Source of the DNA: Simmondsia chinensis
Taxonomy: Eukaryota > Streptophyta > Magnoliopsida > Caryophyllales > Simmondsiaceae
DNA length: 64,000 nt
Direction: 5' to 3'
Assembly (NCBI GenBank): GCA_018398585.1
Contig: JAGTTD010000012.1
Span: forward strand, 18,609,036-18,673,035
The position numbers and the translations under genes are program-made. Shown here one piece after another: positions 1 to 28,080 of the stretch (its first letter is position 1; each line of letters starts with the position of its first letter). Under the pieces are notes generated by a model that ran no database searches, was not told the DNA's origin, and saw only the letters and a program-made list of their open reading frames with translations.

Positions 1-89
1 AACAAATCTGAATTGAGGATACTTCCATTAAGACAATGTAAAATTTGAAAAAGAAGCAGTTGTTGTGTCAGAAATGCCGGTTTATCATT

Positions 90-205
90 CAGCAACAACA
101 ACAACAACAATAGTTCGAGTGCCTCAAGGGAGTGCCACAAAAGCAGGGTCTGGGGTGGATATACCTAGCCTTTCCTCTTCAGGGTGGCTGTTTCTAAAAC
201 AAGTT
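90..205 (-). repeat. Degenerate SINE/RTE-tail copy
   Basis: (CAA)n at the left, then GTGCCTCAAGGGA, CAGGGTCT and CTTCAGGGTG in the same order as in the SINE at 60007-60245 and, reversed, the 3' tail of the RTE LINE near 46454-46587. The tail at the left places it on the minus strand. The 5S-derived head is not visible. Confidence 0.6.
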
Positions 206-3080
206 TGAAGCTTGTCCTTCATGAATTCAAAAATCACTGTCCTCAATCCTTGTTTTTAGCTCGCTATATTGTACATTTCAAGAGCATCTACTGGTCAAGC
301 TTAATTTTCTTAAGAATTTCAATGTGTGGCTTGTCAAAAACTTGGAATGCTACTAAATTGGCCAATGGGTCTGCGAGATGTTACAACAACAACAACATCC
401 CGGTGTCTTATCTGCGAGTGTTGTGGCTGATAAAAGTTTTGGTATCCTAGCACATCCCTCTCTTTTTGGTTCTAAGTAATAATTACTTATACCTTTCGTC
501 ACGACCCTAAACTAAGCATACAGTTGGTCAGTGACGTAATCATTAGGTACCATGAGTGAAACACAAGGAATATTTTTCTTAAACAGGCTGCATAATGAGT
601 TGGAAAGCAGACAATACTGTTTCTAATAGAAGGAACATGGATAGAAGTCCAAAAACTTCAGATATAAAATTATGAAGTTTTCATCAAGTATTCAAAGTCT
701 AATATATAGATATTATTGAAGTCCTAGAATATAAAAGAAGTCTGCTAAGCTTGTTACAGGCTTCAATAACGTAGTATTTAAGTTCCTTGAGCTTCTCCCT
801 AAGATACGCTGTGCCTTGTCTGAAATTGGAAAACAACGGAATGATTTTAAGGCCGAGCAAGTAACAAATCTGCCAATTATCAAGCGTACTTTAGTGTACA
901 AATAACACATAGCATCAAAATTAAGAGTGAAGGACACAATAGAAATTCTGTAGGAAACCTTAGGATGGAAGCTAAATGAGCACATAAGCTATATAGTCTT
1001 AGGTTGTGTCATAATTGGCTATTTTACAAGTTCTTCGGCCAATTTTGAGTTCAAAACAATGTTCTAAATAGTGCATCGCTAACATAGATTTTTTGGCTCC
1101 CATCATAGGCTCAAAGATGCCTTTCCCCATTATCGTAAGGTACAACTCAAGAAACAAATTTAAGATGGAAAATATACAAAATGCATGTCATATATGCATA
1201 TCATAAAACATAAACCAAATCATATTTCAAAGTACCATAAATTGTAGTAATAACAATTGTTAAGTTCAATGTTCCATTAACCTACACAAACATGCTTGCT
1301 CCCACTCTAGTTTTTCACTTGTAGAGGATTAAGTTAATAAATAGTGTGTTAAAAGGGAGTATTTTAGAGAAATTTGAGAAAACTGTAAACATAGTTGCAA
1401 AGGTTTTTGCCAAAAGGGTGGAAGGGTTAACAGATGAACCACTTGTCGAAAAAAAGCTCTCAAGAAATTCCAGACTATAGTGTATCCTTCCTAGACTTTG
1501 GCTTCTCTCTCCCTCAACTCTCAGTATCACTTAAAGTGGAGAAATGTGAAATTTGGATGATGAGATTTGGTTAGGAGTGCTATTTATAGAAGAGAGGAAG
1601 GGTAGGCTAAAAGTTGTGTGCACTAAAGGGCTTAGACCAAAATTTGCATAGGTTATGATAAAAGTAGGCATTGATGAGGGAGTTACAAATTACATCATAC
1701 AAATTAAGGGTCAGCATGAATGATGCATATTAACTGTAATGATATGACAAATAATTAGACGCCAAAGCAGTGCTACAAGAAACCAAATGTTAAACTAATT
1801 GTGATTATAAGTGGGAGTTGATTTCTAACTTTCAGTTCCTTTCACCTTTGTTATGATTTCTGCCCAATTCTCCTTTGTACACAATACTATCAATTTCTAC
1901 AATGTACTTCCTAGCAGCTAGTTTTCCTTACCAATGCTGATTGAGGAGGGTGGTGTTGTTTTTCTCCTGAATTGACCAAGCTTATGTATCTGTGGGTTTT
2001 TTTGGTAGTAAATGCTGGTAGATACTGGTGATAGATATTTTCTTACATCCTTGACAAATGACTTCTGTGACTTATGTGGACTCATTCTAGTATTTTTTGA
2101 GTCCATCAATGTTATCTTTCTGCTTCTTCCATGTTTCAGATGTTCTCTGTGCCATCACACATGTGACTCCTGCACATGTAAGACAGTCTTTACAGATACC
2201 ATTATACCCTCTATAAATGTAAACCGCGGACTGTAACTTGGTTTGATGGGGATTAGAGATCCGGGTAGTCTAGCGGGTATTACTGGCATGAGGAGTGCCT
2301 ATGCTTGGGTAGTTGGCACCAATCTGAAATTTAAATATTAGTTTCGTTTAACATTTAAATGGTTGCTTAGCTGATTATTTAGTGTAGTGAGGTATAGCTT
2401 GCCTATAGGTGCTGCTGTTCAAGCCTTCTCAATCAATAAGAAAACAATTGAAATTTATATCTTCTTCCAGATCTTTTCACTATCTTCGTCTCTCCCTTGT
2501 ATTATTTACTTTCCCTCCAATTTCCCTTATACGGTCAATTTGATTGTATCAGACCTCCTCGAGGAGTCGGGTTATTTCTTGTTCATGGTTTTCATTGAAT
2601 TCAAGGAGAGTATTTGAAAGCATTCCATGAGCCAAAAAAAGGACTCTGTGTTGCCCATTACCTCTGCAATCCTTTTCTTTCCCCAGTAAGTGGGGAAAGC
2701 CCAAAACTAAAGGTGGGCTCCCAATTTCAGGAATAAGAACATAGGGAATCAAACAACAAAAGGCGGACAAAAAACAACCACAAGGGACTGAAAGCAAATA
2801 ATCAGAACTGCAATAGTGGGTTAGTAGCAGGACCTCATGGCAATTGTGTTTTCTGGTAACTTGGGTGTGGCGCAAGTGGGGTGACAGCAACTTTCACACC
2901 GGCTTGGATACTTATATTAATGACTGGACCATAATTTAATACCATCTACACATTTGGATACCTCCTCAGGCTTGTATGTGAAATCACTGAACCAGACATT
3001 AATCCAAAAACCAAGATGTATTGTGATCTGCCAGAAAATGTCATCCGTGCACCATGATAAATTTTAGAATATGACGCTAT
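206..3080. other. Non-coding stretch; no gene recognised
   Basis: AT-rich sequence with no recognisable coding homology; the short open frames lack credible starts or domains. It may be a PRMT6 upstream intron or 5' flank, since that gene's first exons lie beyond the left edge or were not recognisable. On the minus strand, CTATAAATAG near 1582-1591 followed by leader-like sequence down to about 1320 resembles a promoter or the R region of an old LTR; I could not define ends. Confidence 0.4.
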
Positions 3081-3840
3081 TTCTTTTATTCCAATCGCCC
3101 ATACTGTTACAAAAAATAGGCTGCACCAAACTCTTTTCTGACATTTGCCACCAATATTACATGCTATCCATTGTTAAAAGAAATCCTTAATTGTGGCCAG
3201 AGAAATCATAATCCCCCCTCTCCCTCTCTTTTCTTCCAACCGACCATACTGTTACAAAAAAATAGGCTGCACCAAAATCTTTTCTGACATTTCCCACCAA
3301 TATTACACGCTATCCATTGTTAAAAAAAAAAAAAATCTGTCATGATTAAAGCTAAACTTGAATCATAAACTAGGTTTTTAAGAGTTTTTAAGTTGTAATA
3401 GAGTGAACATAGATGAGGAAATAGAAGAATTAGAAGAGAATTAGATGAGAGATAGATGAGATTGAGACTAGAAGTAGAGAAGAAGTAAGAGATAAAGGAA
3501 ATCTAGAGAGAATTTAGAGAGGAAGATTAATATCATTCATCAACATAAGAAGATTACAAAGCAAGAACCTTTACTTATACTAGAACTAATACATTGCACC
3601 TAGACACATTAACCTAACCGACCTTGCTACCATAGAGCAACTAATCACCATCACTTTTTTTTGGTAAATACTAACCACCATAACTACCAAAGAGCAAGAC
3701 TAAGGACCATTACATGATCATTATTGAAATGAGTTACCAGACTATTACATATGACTTACTACTACTTATCTCTAAACATCACAATCATGACAAAATCCTT
3801 AATTGTGGCCGGGGAAATCATAACCCTGCCCACCCGCCCC
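3081..3840. repeat. Tandem duplication of a ~145-bp unit, second copy interrupted by a solo LTR
   Basis: Unit 1 (about 3081-3225) and unit 2 (about 3226-3337, resuming at 3798) share CATACTGTTACAAAAAA, TAGGCTGCACCAAA, TATCCATTGTTAAAA and then CCTTAATTGTGGCC. Unit 1 runs straight through the point where unit 2 is split, so it preserves the empty target site. Confidence 0.8.
3338..3792 (-). mobile_element. Solo LTR (455 bp) with 5-bp target-site duplication
   Basis: It begins TGTCATGATT and ends AATCATGACA, a perfect 10-bp inverted end with the TG...CA signature, flanked by AAATC on both sides (3333-3337 and 3793-3797). No coding or second LTR is present, so it is a solo LTR left by LTR-LTR recombination. 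A TATAAGTA motif on the minus strand inside suggests that transcription ran leftward. The neighbouring duplicate unit gives the uninterrupted target. Superfamily unknown. Confidence 0.85.
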
Positions 3841-4597
3841 CCACTACCTCTGCCATCCTTGTTTCAATTTCATGCATTTGCAGTTTGCAACTGCTGCCAG
3901 CAGTGTGAGTGGTCTAAGAGACAGGATGCTCATGCAAATCAAGATATTTATGATGGATTAGAGTTGCACTCTGTTATTGAGTGTTGAAATATGGTTGTTG
4001 GGAGGTCCTCCATTGTCTTGTATTGTGATAGATATTTCCTTTCCAATTTTTTTTGCTGGCGACTGATATACAGTTTTATACTTGATCTTAACAGTTTATT
4101 CTTCTAAAAGATATTTTTCACAATATGGTAATATTAAAAGGGAAGTTAAGTAAACTTGGTCTATTTTGAAAGGGGATAAATTTACTAATCAAGCCCAAAA
4201 TAAATCTCAGATGCAAACTAAAGATCAGTTTGGTTGAACACCTTTCTCGATCTAAACAACTTTCCTGGGACTATCGGTGTCCTCATGTCAGCGTGATACT
4301 GCACCAGAACTAGCCACTTGCAGCCCCTTTTTAAAACCCTCTGAACGTGGTTCTTTGGGATTTATTTTGGTTTAACCAACTGTTGTATATATATCTCATT
4401 GCCTGAGCACTGAGAAAACTCATCCTGTTTTATAGCCTTATCTTCTGTCTTGATTAATTATTTGGTCTCTTGACTTTGAAATGTGTGCTTTATTTACTGG
4501 GTTGTTGGTCCTTTCTTTTATCACAAGAAATGGCCACTGGCAGGGATTGTTGGTCCTTGACCCCATTAATATTTGAATTTTCTCCTGAACCTTACAG
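3841..4597. other. Non-coding, probable PRMT6 intron
   Basis: No coding homology before the acceptor at 4596-4597. The expected upstream PRMT6 exon was not seen here. Confidence 0.5.
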
Positions 4598-20468
<15,871 letters not shown>

Positions 20469-21127
20469 GCTATCAGCTGTGCTACTCACGATTATCTACT
20501 GCTTCGATTCTCGACTGGCTTAATCATTTCCTTCTCTGCCAGGTATTAATTGAACATTCATATTGAGTCCACTTACTCGGTAACATGGTAGCCCCGGAAT
20601 AGCTGAGAACATACGTACTATGAGTGTCAGACATAGCGTTTTTTAAATTGAAGAGAATTTTAGACATTAGATTTGATATGAGCATATGCATTCGAGGTGA
20701 TCGCTTATTATAGCAGAGTTATGTTGGGAGCCTAGATGCCATCGAACTCTGCTTATGGTCATCTCAGGTCACTGAGCCATGTATTGGTTTGGAAGTTGAA
20801 CAATACCTTGCAAAGAGTGAACCAGAAGAATTTGCGTAAAACCAGATCTAAGGCTTTGTTAGATTGAAAGAAAAACATTTTTCTCATGGAAAATTTTTTC
20901 TTAAAATATTTTCAATCAACACATATTTTTTGTTAAATTTCATTTTTGTATATAAATTTGTATAGGTTAATGCTTGGCCAAGCTTAGGTTGAACTGATGA
21001 ATATGATATGAGATTATGATGGGAAGCATTTTCCCTCCATGAAGGCTTCATTTGGTTTAGTTTTCTTATAGTTAAAAGTTGTGAAAAAACACTAGTTGAC
21101 TGAAAGACTTGTATTTAGTTGACAAAA
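20469..21127. other. 3' flank of PRMT6
   Basis: Contains the 3' UTR; no convincing poly(A) signal could be chosen. No further gene. Confidence 0.5.
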
Positions 21128-21722
21128 AAGATCTTGGAGGCCCAAAATGATCCAAAATAAAAAACTATTACCCGAAATGGTCCATTTTTAAAAATATTTC
21201 CCAAAATGGCCTCCGCATCATCAATTTTAATTTTTTTTTTTTTTTTTTTTTTGTGTGGGTGTGTGTCTTGGGGTACTTGATACTATAAACCTCTTTAAAT
21301 TTTTTTAATAAATTATTGATTATTAATTAAATTAAATATATTAATTATATTTTTATTATCATGTTATATTTAGCTTTATAACATACATTTTAGTTAAATA
21401 TATATGTGATTTATAATAAAAATTTTAAATTAAGTTATTTGTTAAATATTAATTAATATTATCAACACACAATTTTTTAATTTACTCATTATTATAGTTA
21501 TATAATAATAGTTGTTTGTTTGTATAATATTTAATATAAATTATTAGCTTTAAAATTATTATCGTAGGGAGGGAGGTATCTCAAAACAAAAAAAAAAAAA
21601 AAGAAGAAAAAATTTAGATTTGCTGATGTGGAAGCCATTTGGGGAAATATTTTTTGAAATAGGTTATTTTAGGTAATATTTTTTTATTTTGAGACATTTT
21701 GGGCAATGGCTTAAAGATCTTT
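21128..21722. mobile_element. Non-autonomous element with ~110-bp TIRs (Mutator-like MITE)
   Basis: Left arm AAAGATCTTGGAGGCCCAAA... pairs with the right arm ending GGCTTAAAGATCTTTG; internal blocks AATATTTCCCAAAATGGCC / GCCATTTGGGGAAATATT also pair. AT-rich non-coding centre. Target duplication not resolved. Confidence 0.7.
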
Positions 21723-21869
21723 GTATATGTTTTCATATCTTAAATAGGAAGATGAAAAAGTTGTTTCATAATTACGTAAAAAAGATGCAAAACTAGATTT
21801 GTTTCATAGCTTATTCAAAAAGATGTTTTAAAAAACTATATTAGAATCTTAAATCTTTGTAACCATGAT

Positions 21870-22310
21870 CCAATCACTTCTACCACTACCCTTGTCCACT
21901 ACCATGCCTCTCTACACTGACCACCCTCTACTATCATGACTAACCGCTATTATGATTCACTCTTAAGTACCATGACTCACCGACACCTTCTCATCATGAC
22001 CACCACTCTTTCTATCACCATCCACCACCATTAGTCGCCATCACCAGGATGCACCCACCATCCACATCTGTGGTGTACCACCATCATGGCTTGCCACTAC
22101 CATTGTTTGACGCCACCACCATTTTCCACCTCCATTTCGCATAGCTTTTTGCCACCATGGTCCACCTTGACCAACATGATAATCCTCTTTGATCACCATG
22201 GCTAAGTCACAACTATCATGCACTACTACGATTGTCTATTATCCATCATTGTTGCTTGGCACTATCATTATACATCTCGCTACCATCATGACCGACCACC
22301 ATCATCTGTC
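21870..22310. repeat. CCACCATCA-rich low-complexity tract
   Basis: A run of imperfect ACC/ATC triplets (CCACCATCCACCACCATTAG and similar). The open frame on the minus strand is a by-product of the triplet bias. Confidence 0.7.
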
Positions 22311-22361
22311 AATATTAGTTGATTTACATTATTAAGCCCTTTCTTGTCATTATAATAGATA

Positions 22362-22364
<3 letters not shown>

Positions 22365-22392
<28 letters not shown>
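22365..22392. repeat. (AT)n microsatellite
   Basis: About 14 uninterrupted AT units. Confidence 0.9.
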
Positions 22393-24253
22393 GACACTCT
22401 ATTTTGGTAAAAGGATCTTTTTGCATTATATATACTATAAAATGATACAGATCTGAAGTGTACAAATCTTATTGAAATAAATAACTTGCAAAAAGATAAG
22501 CTAAAAATAGATAAACCAAACGCACCCGAGGGAAAATGTTTCCTTTTCTTGAAGGGAAGTCTTTTTCCTCTTAATGGAGGAAAACATTTTCAATAACATA
22601 ACAAAAATGAGAAGGAAGAAGTTTTCCATTAACTCGTTTGGCCAAGTTGTGAGAAAACTACTTTTAGAAGCACCTTTTTACAAAAGCAATTTTGTAAAAA
22701 GTGTTTTAGTAAGGGTACGTTTAACTGAAAAATTATGTTTCTGTTTTTGCTTATGCTTAATCTTACTTCTCCTTTTTTTTTCCCCTTAAGAAAACACTTT
22801 TTTCTCAAAAAACAAGTTTGGCAAAACAGTTCCTGAACCAAATGAAGCCTAGTCAGTTGGTTCAGTTGTTATTGTTCTCTAGTAAAAGGATTAGTTGTGA
22901 ATCTAAAATAGTAAGCAATGTCTGTTGTTAGCATAGAATTTTCAGACTTAAATTCCCAATTTATGTTTTCATTTTGTCAAAAAAATGGTTTAAAAGAGCG
23001 CTATTTTTTAATAAAAGGAACAAAATATAGAGCAAGTTACTCCTGAAAACTAATAAAAGGCAGCATGTTTTATAAAAAAGAACAAAAGGGTAACATGAAT
23101 GAAAACATGTTAAAAAAAAAAAAAAATTGAAAACATGTTATTTCTTAGAATTTTTTTTTAAAAATCTTGATGTCCTTATTTATATTATAAAAAAGGCAAT
23201 GTTATTGCTAGGGTAAAATTTTGTTGTTGTCAGAGTAAGATCATAGTTTTTAAGAAAATTTTGTGGCTCTCATTATTTGTAAATTACATCATTGCTCTGG
23301 CATTTACAATTTGTGCCCTAACAATAACAATTCCCTATAAAAATTATGTCACTCATATTTTTTCTACAGATAATGCCTTTCTAGAAAGGTGTTTTTTCCT
23401 TTTTTTTTTGATTTTTTTTTTGTTTTCCAGATCTCGCTGTCCCTATTTATATTTTGATTCAAACTACTCAGAATTTGGATTCCTTGGTAAATCACACTTG
23501 AGTTTTCCCGTGAGGTGCACACTTTATGGTTAAAAATGATTTTATTTATGTATTATACTCATGATTAAACTAAAGGATAACTTATTTTATATGTTGAAAT
23601 ACAAAGGTACATAAGTGATAAATGCTGAAATATCAGAGTATCTAAGTCATAATTCCGTTTATTTAATTACTGGTTAATAGAGTTTGTGATGCTTTAATGA
23701 TTTTAAGTGTTAGTTTTACTTTTTTTTTTGGTTGCCTTGGATAATTAGAGAATATGAGAATTGGAGAAGGGAAGAAATATGAGAAGAGAAACTTTGCTTT
23801 AATATATAAGATAAATTACTGTATCATTGTACTAGTTGTTGATGCTGCATCATGTTGAGTATATGCTTTATATAGCTAAATAATGGATATGGTAACTAGT
23901 TCTAAATTCATCAAGGAATGGAATATAGTATTGGGTTTGAATGAAAATTGAGTTATGTCGTCCTCGACCTGTGACATTAGTTCTTTTTCCCCTATTTTTG
24001 GTACTTGTGAACATGGAACATTGTATATCACAGCAGATTTGTACATTCATTCAATTTGCTCTAAACTTCTATTATCTAGTATTAAAAGTTTGGTGGTGGA
24101 GCTGCTACTTTTCTATGCTTTATACAGAAATTCTTGTGGAGGAAAACAATGAAAAAAAAAGAGCAAAGAATTGTGATTAAAGAAAGATTTTTTGAATAAT
24201 TAAAAATTGATGCTCAACAATAGTGCGTAGAAAGCACGAAGAAGAATACGCTC
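22393..24253. other. AT-rich intergenic DNA, no gene
   Basis: No coding homology. 22833-22849 is a near-perfect inverted match to 21054-21070 (GGCTTCATTTGGTTTAG), possibly the ends of an old element containing the long-TIR MITE. Confidence 0.5.
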
Positions 24254-24261
24254 TGCATAAC

Positions 24262-24566
24262 TAGGGGTTGAGCTTAATGAGTTGAGCCAAGTGTGCGTTT
24301 ATCTGGTTCGGGGCTCGACTCATTTCAACTAAAGCTCTACGAGTTCCAAACCAAGCTTGCGATATTTAGACTTATTTAAGTTCAATCTAGGCTCTTTTGG
24401 GCTCCGCTCATTTTAAGCTTATTTAACCAATACATTATATTAAGGTAGGCTCATTCAGACAAGGGTAGACTACGAGCTGGAGCTCAAAATAGGTTGAACC
24501 TTTTGAGCTTTATGATGAGTGGGCTTGCAATCTATTATAAGCTGGCTCAACTTATGTACACCTCAA
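24262..24566. mobile_element. hAT MITE (305 bp) with perfect 8-bp target duplication
   Basis: Begins TAGGGGTTGA and ends TGTACACCTCAA, hAT-like inverted ends; flanked by TGCATAAC at 24254-24261 and 24567-24574. Internal GAGCTCGA-type words, no coding. Confidence 0.85.
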
Positions 24567-24574
24567 TGCATAAC

Positions 24575-26577
24575 CCACCCACATAAGGTGCGTGGGGGAT
24601 GAGGAAATGAACAAACCTATATCTTTCATATAGAGCTAGGTGACACTAAACATTTGTTTATGGTACTTTGTAAATCACAAGGTTGATATCATTTTTTAAA
24701 GATGAGTGTGCAAGTACTTTTAGGTGGGTAATAATGGCTCAATTATTAAGAACTGAAGCACAATATTTAAGCTTTATTGGTACTTGGGGAGGATTTGATA
24801 ATTCTATCATCCACTTTTGAGCCTGCCCAATTTTTCTGTATTATATTCCCTATCAATTTTGGTCCATTTTGTCGCATTTCCATGCACCCAATATTTGAAT
24901 TCACCCCCAAATCTTAGTGTTTGTCTCCGCATGCAATATTATGTTAGTGGTCATAAATATATAATTGTATGGTGCCATGCCATGCATCTGAAATGCTGAC
25001 TGGGTTGAGTAGCTCATTAGGTTTACTCATCTAAAATGTGACTGGGTTGAGTAGCTCATTAGGATTACATGTTGACCTTTTTTCTTCTTGATGGTTTGGT
25101 TACAAGCCGTTGGGGCGTATATGAGCAAAGCTCTTTAGCTCGTCAGGTTCCACATTTGTTTGGATTGAGCTTGAACCTAACTTAGTGAGTTTCGAGCTAA
25201 GCTCATCTTATTTAGGTTCATTTAAGTGTAAAATTGGCGTGAGTGAGCATACTGAAGCAAATAAATAAGGGTGCGGGGCTACACACATGAGCATAACAAA
25301 ACCTTTTTGCGTTCATTCAAATTTAGCATGTGTTTCTTTTGCCCCAGCTATGCCACCCTTTTTATACAATCCATACGGATTGCTACCTCTTTCCGTTTTG
25401 TAGAGGATTCTTGTTGATACAATCAATACAACTTGCTACCTTCTTTGGCTTGTACAGGAGTTATCCAAATGCCTACTTATGTCTTCATTATGAGGACCGT
25501 GTCCTTTCTTATCATCTTGTTTCACTTTTCTCGTATAATAATATATCTTTCATAAAGTATAGTTTAAAAAACTAAACTCAGATATGGAGCCTTCAGCAGA
25601 AGTTATGACGGGTTTGAGTCAAAATCATATCCTATCATCTTATATCTAGATTTTTCTCGTAATTTGTATTATATTTGAATCATAGTATTCACCAATATGT
25701 CATTTTAAATTTTACCACTCCCAAAAAAGCCAAACTTGGAGCCTTTTTTTATTTTATTTTATTTTATTTTGGCTAATATCAAAAGTATATCAAATGGAAA
25801 GTGTGTAATGAGTGTGCAATGACTAGGAAAGATCATGCAGCTAAATAAGCTAATGGGCTCTTTGATTGAGCAATGGGTCAGTTGTATTTTAGTTTCTAAT
25901 CCATTCAAGTGTCTCCATTATTTGCAATTATAAATGTTTAAATTTGTCCTTTTTTGTCCATAAATTCTTATCCTTTTCATAGTATTTTGTTTGTTTATGC
26001 TTAATAATGTTCAACCTACACATTATAATATTTGATGATTGTTGAGTGGAGGAAACTTCTTTCTTTTGTCCTATATATTATTCAAATGTATAAGTTGTAA
26101 GATTGAAATGTTTGGGGATACCCAATACATCTCCAATGGATATGAAAGAGTCATAGTTCGATTGTTGATAACAAAATAACGTGGTAAAGTAATAAATGCT
26201 AATATGAACTAAAAGTATAGGGTATTGGTAATTTTCTTCAATATCAGATTGAACAAGTTGCTACACAATCCAATCCTTGGTTCTCCATTTGAACCTCTAC
26301 CAATTTCACGTCTGGTCTCGCTCAATCCCTAGATGGAGCAGTGAACGTACTAGTGTATTAGAATATTGGTTAGATCGAAACTTTAACTGAACTATGTTTT
26401 TGATCCAAAATTTCGATGAATAATTATTGTTTAATTCAATCTTGTTATAGTATTAGACCTTTTGCGTCGTTTGGTCCAACCTACTTGAACCAAATATGAT
26501 CCTATTTTGAATTGAGGAACAATCCTGATATATTACTTTCATTAAAAGGACATAAATTGGACGGTGTCCTTTCAAGA
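24575..26577. other. Intergenic DNA, no gene
   Basis: TGGGTTGAGTAGCTCATTAG occurs twice (near 25002 and 25043), plus further GAGCTTGA words to about 25270, suggesting a decayed relative of the hAT MITE. Otherwise nothing recognised. Confidence 0.5.
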
Positions 26578-26605
26578 TCATAAAGGCTTTCGTTTTCTTT
26601 TCTCT

Positions 26606-26813
26606 TCCCCTTTTTTTTTTTTTTTGCTAATGAAGAACTCGGTTACCCAGTAAGCCTCAGCCCATGTGGCTACCTACACATCACAGGAGCCAACTAACTC
26701 AAGGATTTCTCAGGGAGAGGTTTAAGGGGGTAATTGAATTCCAGACCTTTTGGTCTAAAGCAACACTCTATCCTCCCACTTGCTTTCTACCATTGAAGCA
26801 AGGCCCTAATAGG
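26606..26813 (-). mobile_element. tRNA-type SINE with poly(A) tail, copy 1
   Basis: On the minus strand: box A-like GCTTCAATGGTAGAAAGC, box B-like AGGTCTGGAATTCAATT, body, then a poly(A) tail (T-run 26611-26625). TCATAAAGGCT flanks it at 26578-26588 and 26814-26824, with similarity extending further, as a target duplication. Confidence 0.75.
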
Positions 26814-26882
26814 TCATAAAGGCTGTCTTTTCCACCAGAGATTCGAACACATGTACTAATTGATTCCTTTGTTTTTTTTTTT

Positions 26883-26913
26883 GGGGGGAGGGGGGGGGGG
26901 GGGGGGGGGGGGG
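26883..26913. repeat. G homopolymer tract
   Basis: 6 G, one A, then 24 G. Length is uncertain because such runs assemble poorly. Confidence 0.9.
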
Positions 26914-27725
26914 TGCGTGGGCCAAAAGGGGAACTGATCATTCTAAATGACCAAAAAGCTTTGGAGAATTCATAAGTTTAATTTGAATTGCATTGAAATG
27001 GATCAAATAAGATTGTTGACCGTTAAATATCATAAAGTCAGATGAAGATGGAATTGAGGTATGGTCTTGGATCATAGTGGTTTTCGATTAGATTCTTGGT
27101 CTCTCCTTACATTTTATTTTTCAAAAGATGTTCACCCTTTCACACCTATATCAAACTAGACTAAAGATTGGTAGAGATTTAAATCAAGGATCAATAACCG
27201 AACCAAAACAACTAGTTAGGTGCAATCACAAACCGAAAAGCTAGGCCAAATTGGGGTTCATGATCTATATCATTACCTGAATATCCCTTGTAAGCATCTT
27301 TTCTATCATCAAAATTTTATTTCTTGCTTTAGCTTAAAAGTTAGGGTAATAGAGGTGCTCATTGGTGTAAATCTAGACTAGACCAAAATGAAGATTGATA
27401 AAACCGTGAACGTTGAACTGTTCACATGTAGATTTTATCTTAAATTGATAATTTATCATCTTTAAGATGTTCATCAATCTGAATTTAGATTAAACCAGTC
27501 CAAAGTCAAGTATTGGAGACAATGGCCGAATAGTGAATATCCTATCTTAAAGAGTATATTTAGGGACTAATGTTTTCTGTAAGCCAAGAAAACTATGACA
27601 ATTTTTAGATTATGTTTTACTTGGAAACAAACTTTTTCTCTAGAAATAATTTTTTTTGCATAAAATTACTACTTCCCTCGGATCAAATAGAGTGTGTCAA
27701 TAATAGATATGCAAAATAAAGAACA
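26914..27725. other. Intergenic DNA, no gene
   Basis: Nothing recognised before the Copia 5' LTR. Confidence 0.6.
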
Positions 27726-27907
27726 TATAAGAGGAAATTCTGTAATAGTACATATCTAGGGTTTAATTGTGTTTTTTACCTTCTATCTTTAGGGTTAAGC
27801 TAGCTCAGGGCATCTCATCTAATTAGCTTTTTATGCTAGGTTGCCTCTATAAAGGTTCTTGTATCTCTGTTGTTCATCATTTAATAGTACTTTTCATTCA
27901 TTTCATA
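27726..27907 (+). repeat. 5' LTR of the Copia element
   Basis: Aligns with the outer parts of 39063-40229 (GGTTGCCTCTATAAAGG / GGTTGTCTATATAAAGG; CATTTCATA at both ends). Includes a TATA box just before the CTTGTATCTC block. Followed at once by the primer-binding site. Confidence 0.8.
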
Positions 27908-28080
27908 TGATATCAGAGCATATTTGAGTATTTTTTTTCCTTTTCTTTCTCAATTTTTTTCTCCTCTTTTCTTCCCAAAGCTAAATAAGTTTCTTCTTCA
28001 AATTGTTTTCAATTTTAATTGAACGACAGTGAATAATGACCTACTAGCGCTGCAACCCAAAATCCTTCCCAACTCATCTG

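Noticed and set aside
713..985. 90-codon minus-strand frame
   Set aside because: No domain and no match to the missing PRMT6 N-terminus or to known TE proteins.
22041..22223. 60-codon minus-strand frame
   Set aside because: Produced by the CCACCATCA-rich tract.
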